Shown: positions 61,579 through 64,000 of the stretch, in pieces
Position numbering within the stretch: the first letter of the stretch is position 1
Layout of the letters: every line of letters starts with the position of its first letter
Program-made: the position numbers and the translations under genes
From: Verrucomicrobiaceae bacterium
GTDB taxonomy: Bacteria; Verrucomicrobiota; Verrucomicrobiia; Verrucomicrobiales; Verrucomicrobiaceae
Direction: 5' to 3'
Assembly: GCA_027490195.1 (NCBI GenBank)
Contig: JAIXYN010000077.1
Location: 52,537-116,536, forward strand
DNA length: 64,000 nt
The notes under the pieces: generated by a model
What the model was told of the DNA's origin: nothing
The model's database searches: none
What the model saw: only the letters and a program-made list of their open reading frames with translations

Positions 61579-63801
61579 ATGAAACGCACCCTCTTTTTCC
61601 TTGCCGTGTTTTCCCTGGGGTTCGGAGTCAAGCTCACCGCTGCAACCAAGCCTGCCGCAAAGCCCAGCGCCCCCTCCCGAACCGCCACCGAACTGGCCGC
61701 GATCATTCGTCCTTCGTTGGTCAAAATCACCCAAATAGGCCGCGAAGGCACCGACGGCATCGGTTCTGGCTTCATCGTCAGCCATGATGGTCTCATCGCC
61801 ACCAACCTGCACGTCATCGGCGAAGCTCGCCGTTTGAAGGTGGAAATGCACGATGGCAAAACTCACGATGTCTCTGTCGTCCAGGCCAGTGACAGCCATC
61901 ACGACCTCGCCCTGCTCAAAATAGACGCCAAGGGCCTCAAGCCCCTTCCGCTGGGCGATTCCAGCAAGGTCCGCCAGGGCGATCCCATCGTCGCCATGGG
62001 CGCGCCGGAAGGCCTGGGCTTCAGCATTGTCCAGGGCGTGCTCTCCGCCACACGCGATGTGGATGGTCTGGAGATGCTGCAGGTCGCCTTACCCATCGAA
62101 AAAGGCAACAGCGGCGGTCCTTTGCTCGACATGCAGGGAAGCGTTCTGGGGCTGCTCACGCTGAAGTCGCTCAAGACGGACAACCTCGGCTTCGCCATGC
62201 CGGTGAACGACCTCAAAAACCTCATCGAAAAACCGAATCCCGTGCCCATGTCCCGCTGGCTGACCATCGGTGCACTGAATCCCAAGCAGTGGCAGACCCA
62301 TCTGGGGGCGCAGTGGACGCAGCATGCCGGCGTCATCCGTTCCGAATTTCCCGGTGCAGGCTTTGGCGGGCGCGCGCTCTGCCTCTCGTCACAGAAGGTG
62401 GCCGAAGGCACTTTTGAGATCGCCGCATCGGTGCGCCTTGATGATGAATCCGGGGCGGCCGGTCTCACCTTCTGCTCGGATGGCGCGGACAAGCACTATG
62501 GCTTCTACGCCTCGGGCGGAAAGCTGCGCCTCACCCGCTTTGACGGCCCTGACGTCTATTCCTGGACCATCCTCGCCGATGTCCCGAGTGATGCCTACAA
62601 GGGCGGGGAATGGAACTCCCTGCGTGTCCGCGTCGAGCCTGATCGCATCGTCTGCTTTGTGAATGGCCAGCAGGTCATCAAGAGTGACGACTCCGGCCTG
62701 CGGGGTGGTGCCGCCGGTCTGTGCAAATTCAGGACGACTGTGGCGCAGTTTCGCAACTTTCGCATCGGCACCGACCTCGCCGAAAAGCCGTTGCAACCTG
62801 AACTCGCCTCCCAGCTCCGCTCCAAAGTGGAGGAATACATCGCCGACTCAGCCACTGCCGATAAAACTCTGAACGGCCTGCTGGAAACCCCCTCCGCTGC
62901 TCGGCGTGTGCTGGTGGAACAGCGTCGCAAGCTCGAAGAGGAGACAGTTAAGTTGCGCGAACTCGAACGCGAGCTTCACCGCCGGGCCATGACGAAGGAA
63001 ATCCTCGCCGAACTCGCCAAGCCCGAGCCGGAGATCAATCTGCTGCGTTGCGCATTGCTGCTGGCGCGTCACGACAACCCGGAGATCGACATCGACACCT
63101 ACATGAACAGTTTCAAGACCATGGTGCTCGATCTCAAAGACGATCCCGAGATCAGCAAGGGCACCATCCCTGCCGTGAAGCGCCTCAGCCGCTATCTATT
63201 TGAAGAGAACGGCTTTCATGGCAGCCGCGGCGACTACAGCAGCCGCTCCAACAGCTACCTGAACGAAGTCATTGATGATCGCGAAGGGCTGCCCATCACA
63301 TTGAGCGTTCTCTATGTCGAGCTCGCTTCTGCCCTCGGTGTGCAGGGCGTTTTTGGCGTGCCGCTTCCCGGCAAGTTCATGGTCGGCTATCGCGACGGTC
63401 CTGAAGGTGAGCTTCAGCTCGTCGATGTCTTCGAGCACGGGAAGCTCGTCACGGTGGAGCAGGCGGCGCTTGATCTCACCGAGGACGGTCACTTCCCGGA
63501 AGGCGCGCTCGCCCCCACCACCAAGCAGGCCATCCTCCTGCGCATGCTGCGCAATCTCATGAGCAGCGTCTTCGATGACAGCCGCTCCCTGCGCGAATCG
63601 CTTCCTTATCTGAACCTCGTCCTCGCCATTGATCCCCAGTCCGCCGCCGAACGCCTCACTCGTGCCCAGATGCGTCAGCGTCTTGGAGAAAAAACAGGGG
63701 CCCGCGAAGACGTGAGCTGGCTGATCGACAACTTTCCGACCGATGGCCCTCCAGAACTCATGCAGCAGCTCGATCGCTGGCTGGAGTCGTTGCGGGAGTA
63801 A
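61579..63801 (+). CDS. Exported HtrA-like serine protease fused to DUF1080-like and SirB1/transglutaminase-like domains
   Basis: 740 residues from ATG 61579, giving signal peptide MKRTLFFLAVFSLGFGVKLT. Domain 1 (about 35-220) is a trypsin-fold protease with His78 (TNLHVIG), Asp109 (HHDLALLKID) and Ser178 (EKGNSGGPLLD); no PDZ domain follows. Domain 2 (about 225-415) is a concanavalin/DUF1080-like sandwich (GAAGLTFCSDGADKHYGFYA, WNSLRVRVEPDRIVCFVNGQ). Domain 3 (about 430-680) is SirB1-like (YLNEVIDDREGLPITLSVLY, GVPLPGKFMVGYRD), ending in a TPR-like stretch. It diverges from the PVC dehydrogenase, so the two may be co-regulated. Confidence 0.85.
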   Translation: MKRTLFFLAVFSLGFGVKLTAATKPAAKPSAPSRTATELAAIIRPSLVKITQIGREGTDGIGSGFIVSHDGLIATNLHVIGEARRLKVEMHDGKTHDVSVVQASDSHHDLALLKIDAKGLKPLPLGDSSKVRQGDPIVAMGAPEGLGFSIVQGVLSATRDVDGLEMLQVALPIEKGNSGGPLLDMQGSVLGLLTLKSLKTDNLGFAMPVNDLKNLIEKPNPVPMSRWLTIGALNPKQWQTHLGAQWTQHAGVIRSEFPGAGFGGRALCLSSQKVAEGTFEIAASVRLDDESGAAGLTFCSDGADKHYGFYASGGKLRLTRFDGPDVYSWTILADVPSDAYKGGEWNSLRVRVEPDRIVCFVNGQQVIKSDDSGLRGGAAGLCKFRTTVAQFRNFRIGTDLAEKPLQPELASQLRSKVEEYIADSATADKTLNGLLETPSAARRVLVEQRRKLEEETVKLRELERELHRRAMTKEILAELAKPEPEINLLRCALLLARHDNPEIDIDTYMNSFKTMVLDLKDDPEISKGTIPAVKRLSRYLFEENGFHGSRGDYSSRSNSYLNEVIDDREGLPITLSVLYVELASALGVQGVFGVPLPGKFMVGYRDGPEGELQLVDVFEHGKLVTVEQAALDLTEDGHFPEGALAPTTKQAILLRMLRNLMSSVFDDSRSLRESLPYLNLVLAIDPQSAAERLTRAQMRQRLGEKTGAREDVSWLIDNFPTDGPPELMQQLDRWLESLRE

Positions 63802-64000
63802 ATCACCCATCGCTGTTCTGTAGTCCCGGCTTTACAGGCTGTGTGAAAACTCCTCCGGAAGCGCTCGCCCGCACCTCGGGTAAAAAAACTCGCCTTGGCG
63901 AGCCAGATTTCATCTCGGCGTCGCTGCTTCCGTCTGTGCGTGCCTTTTGAGCTTCATCTCGTGGCATCATGGTGCCATCGGCCTTGTTTTGGCCTCGTTG
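63802..64000 (-). other. Window-end sequence, possibly an insertion-sequence end
   Basis: No complete gene. TTTACAGGCTGTGTGAAAACTC (about 63830) resembles the terminal sequence of several transposon families, and a minus-strand frame stays open from near 63808 to the window edge. A small hairpin ACTCGCCTTGGCGAG is at about 63888. The rest would lie outside the window, so this remains a guess. Confidence 0.25.

Overview
The window looks like chromosomal DNA of a Verrucomicrobiota bacterium, most plausibly Verrucomicrobiaceae/Prosthecobacter-like. The evidence is a combination typical of Planctomycetes-Verrucomicrobia: a DUF1501 protein, a planctomycete-type cytochrome c plus DUF1549/DUF1553 protein, and a large PVC-type heme-binding dehydrogenase. 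They sit among ordinary bacterial housekeeping genes in GC-rich DNA. Nearly every start codon lacks a Shine-Dalgarno sequence. Intergenic regions are crowded with short inverted-repeat elements.

Layout. (1) 1-14893: surface polysaccharide cluster, all on the plus strand. It holds a polymerase/ligase-like membrane protein (5' cut by the window edge), two GT2 enzymes, two FkbM methyltransferases, two proteins each carrying two GT4 glycosyltransferase units, an acyltransferase, a GMD-like dehydratase, gmd and fcl for GDP-L-fucose, and a last GT4 enzyme. (2) 14865-17883: esterase, YugP-like membrane protease, a membrane protein, acpP with a terminator. (3) 17884-22432: gene-poor stretch with a 192-bp repeat, an IS200/Y1 transposase remnant, eno-ftsB, 54-bp direct repeats, an ATPase-like fragment and a 50-bp palindrome. 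(4) 22433-27903: DUF1501 protein, a PIN toxin-antitoxin pair, endonuclease-type mutL, an IscA-like protein, a membrane protein. (5) 28328-33094: operon of an RfaE2-PurN fusion, a UvrD/PcrA helicase and Tgt with an MnmC-like tail. (6) 33326-38812: small membrane proteins, glnS, a long purC-like gene, tRNA-Asn, a CAT-anticodon tRNA, hemB. (7) 38826-44025: PSD1/DUF1553 cytochrome, methyltransferase, lipoprotein, adenylate-forming enzyme. (8) 44188-48128: plsX-fabH and proB-purU. (9) 48129-50050: three inverted-repeat elements around one gene. (10) 50051-57931: GH75-like protein, gtrA-trmL-lolD, two glycine-zipper lipoproteins, an exported protein, menA-menC-menE. (11) 57932-64000: tandem array of duplicated gene ends, the PVC dehydrogenase, a protease/DUF1080/SirB1 fusion, and a possible insertion-sequence end.

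Functionally the left end builds and decorates a fucose-containing surface glycan. The middle carries C1-folate and purine steps (PurN, PurU, PurC), tRNA modification and charging (Tgt, TrmL, GlnS), haem, lipid and menaquinone synthesis. The right end has the large exported cytochrome-like proteins typical of the phylum. The most unusual items are the RfaE2-PurN and Tgt-MnmC-like fusions, the protease-DUF1080-SirB1 protein, inverted-repeat elements that begin at stop codons, a tandemly copied gene 3' end, and a terminator hairpin whose loop holds the gtrA start codon.
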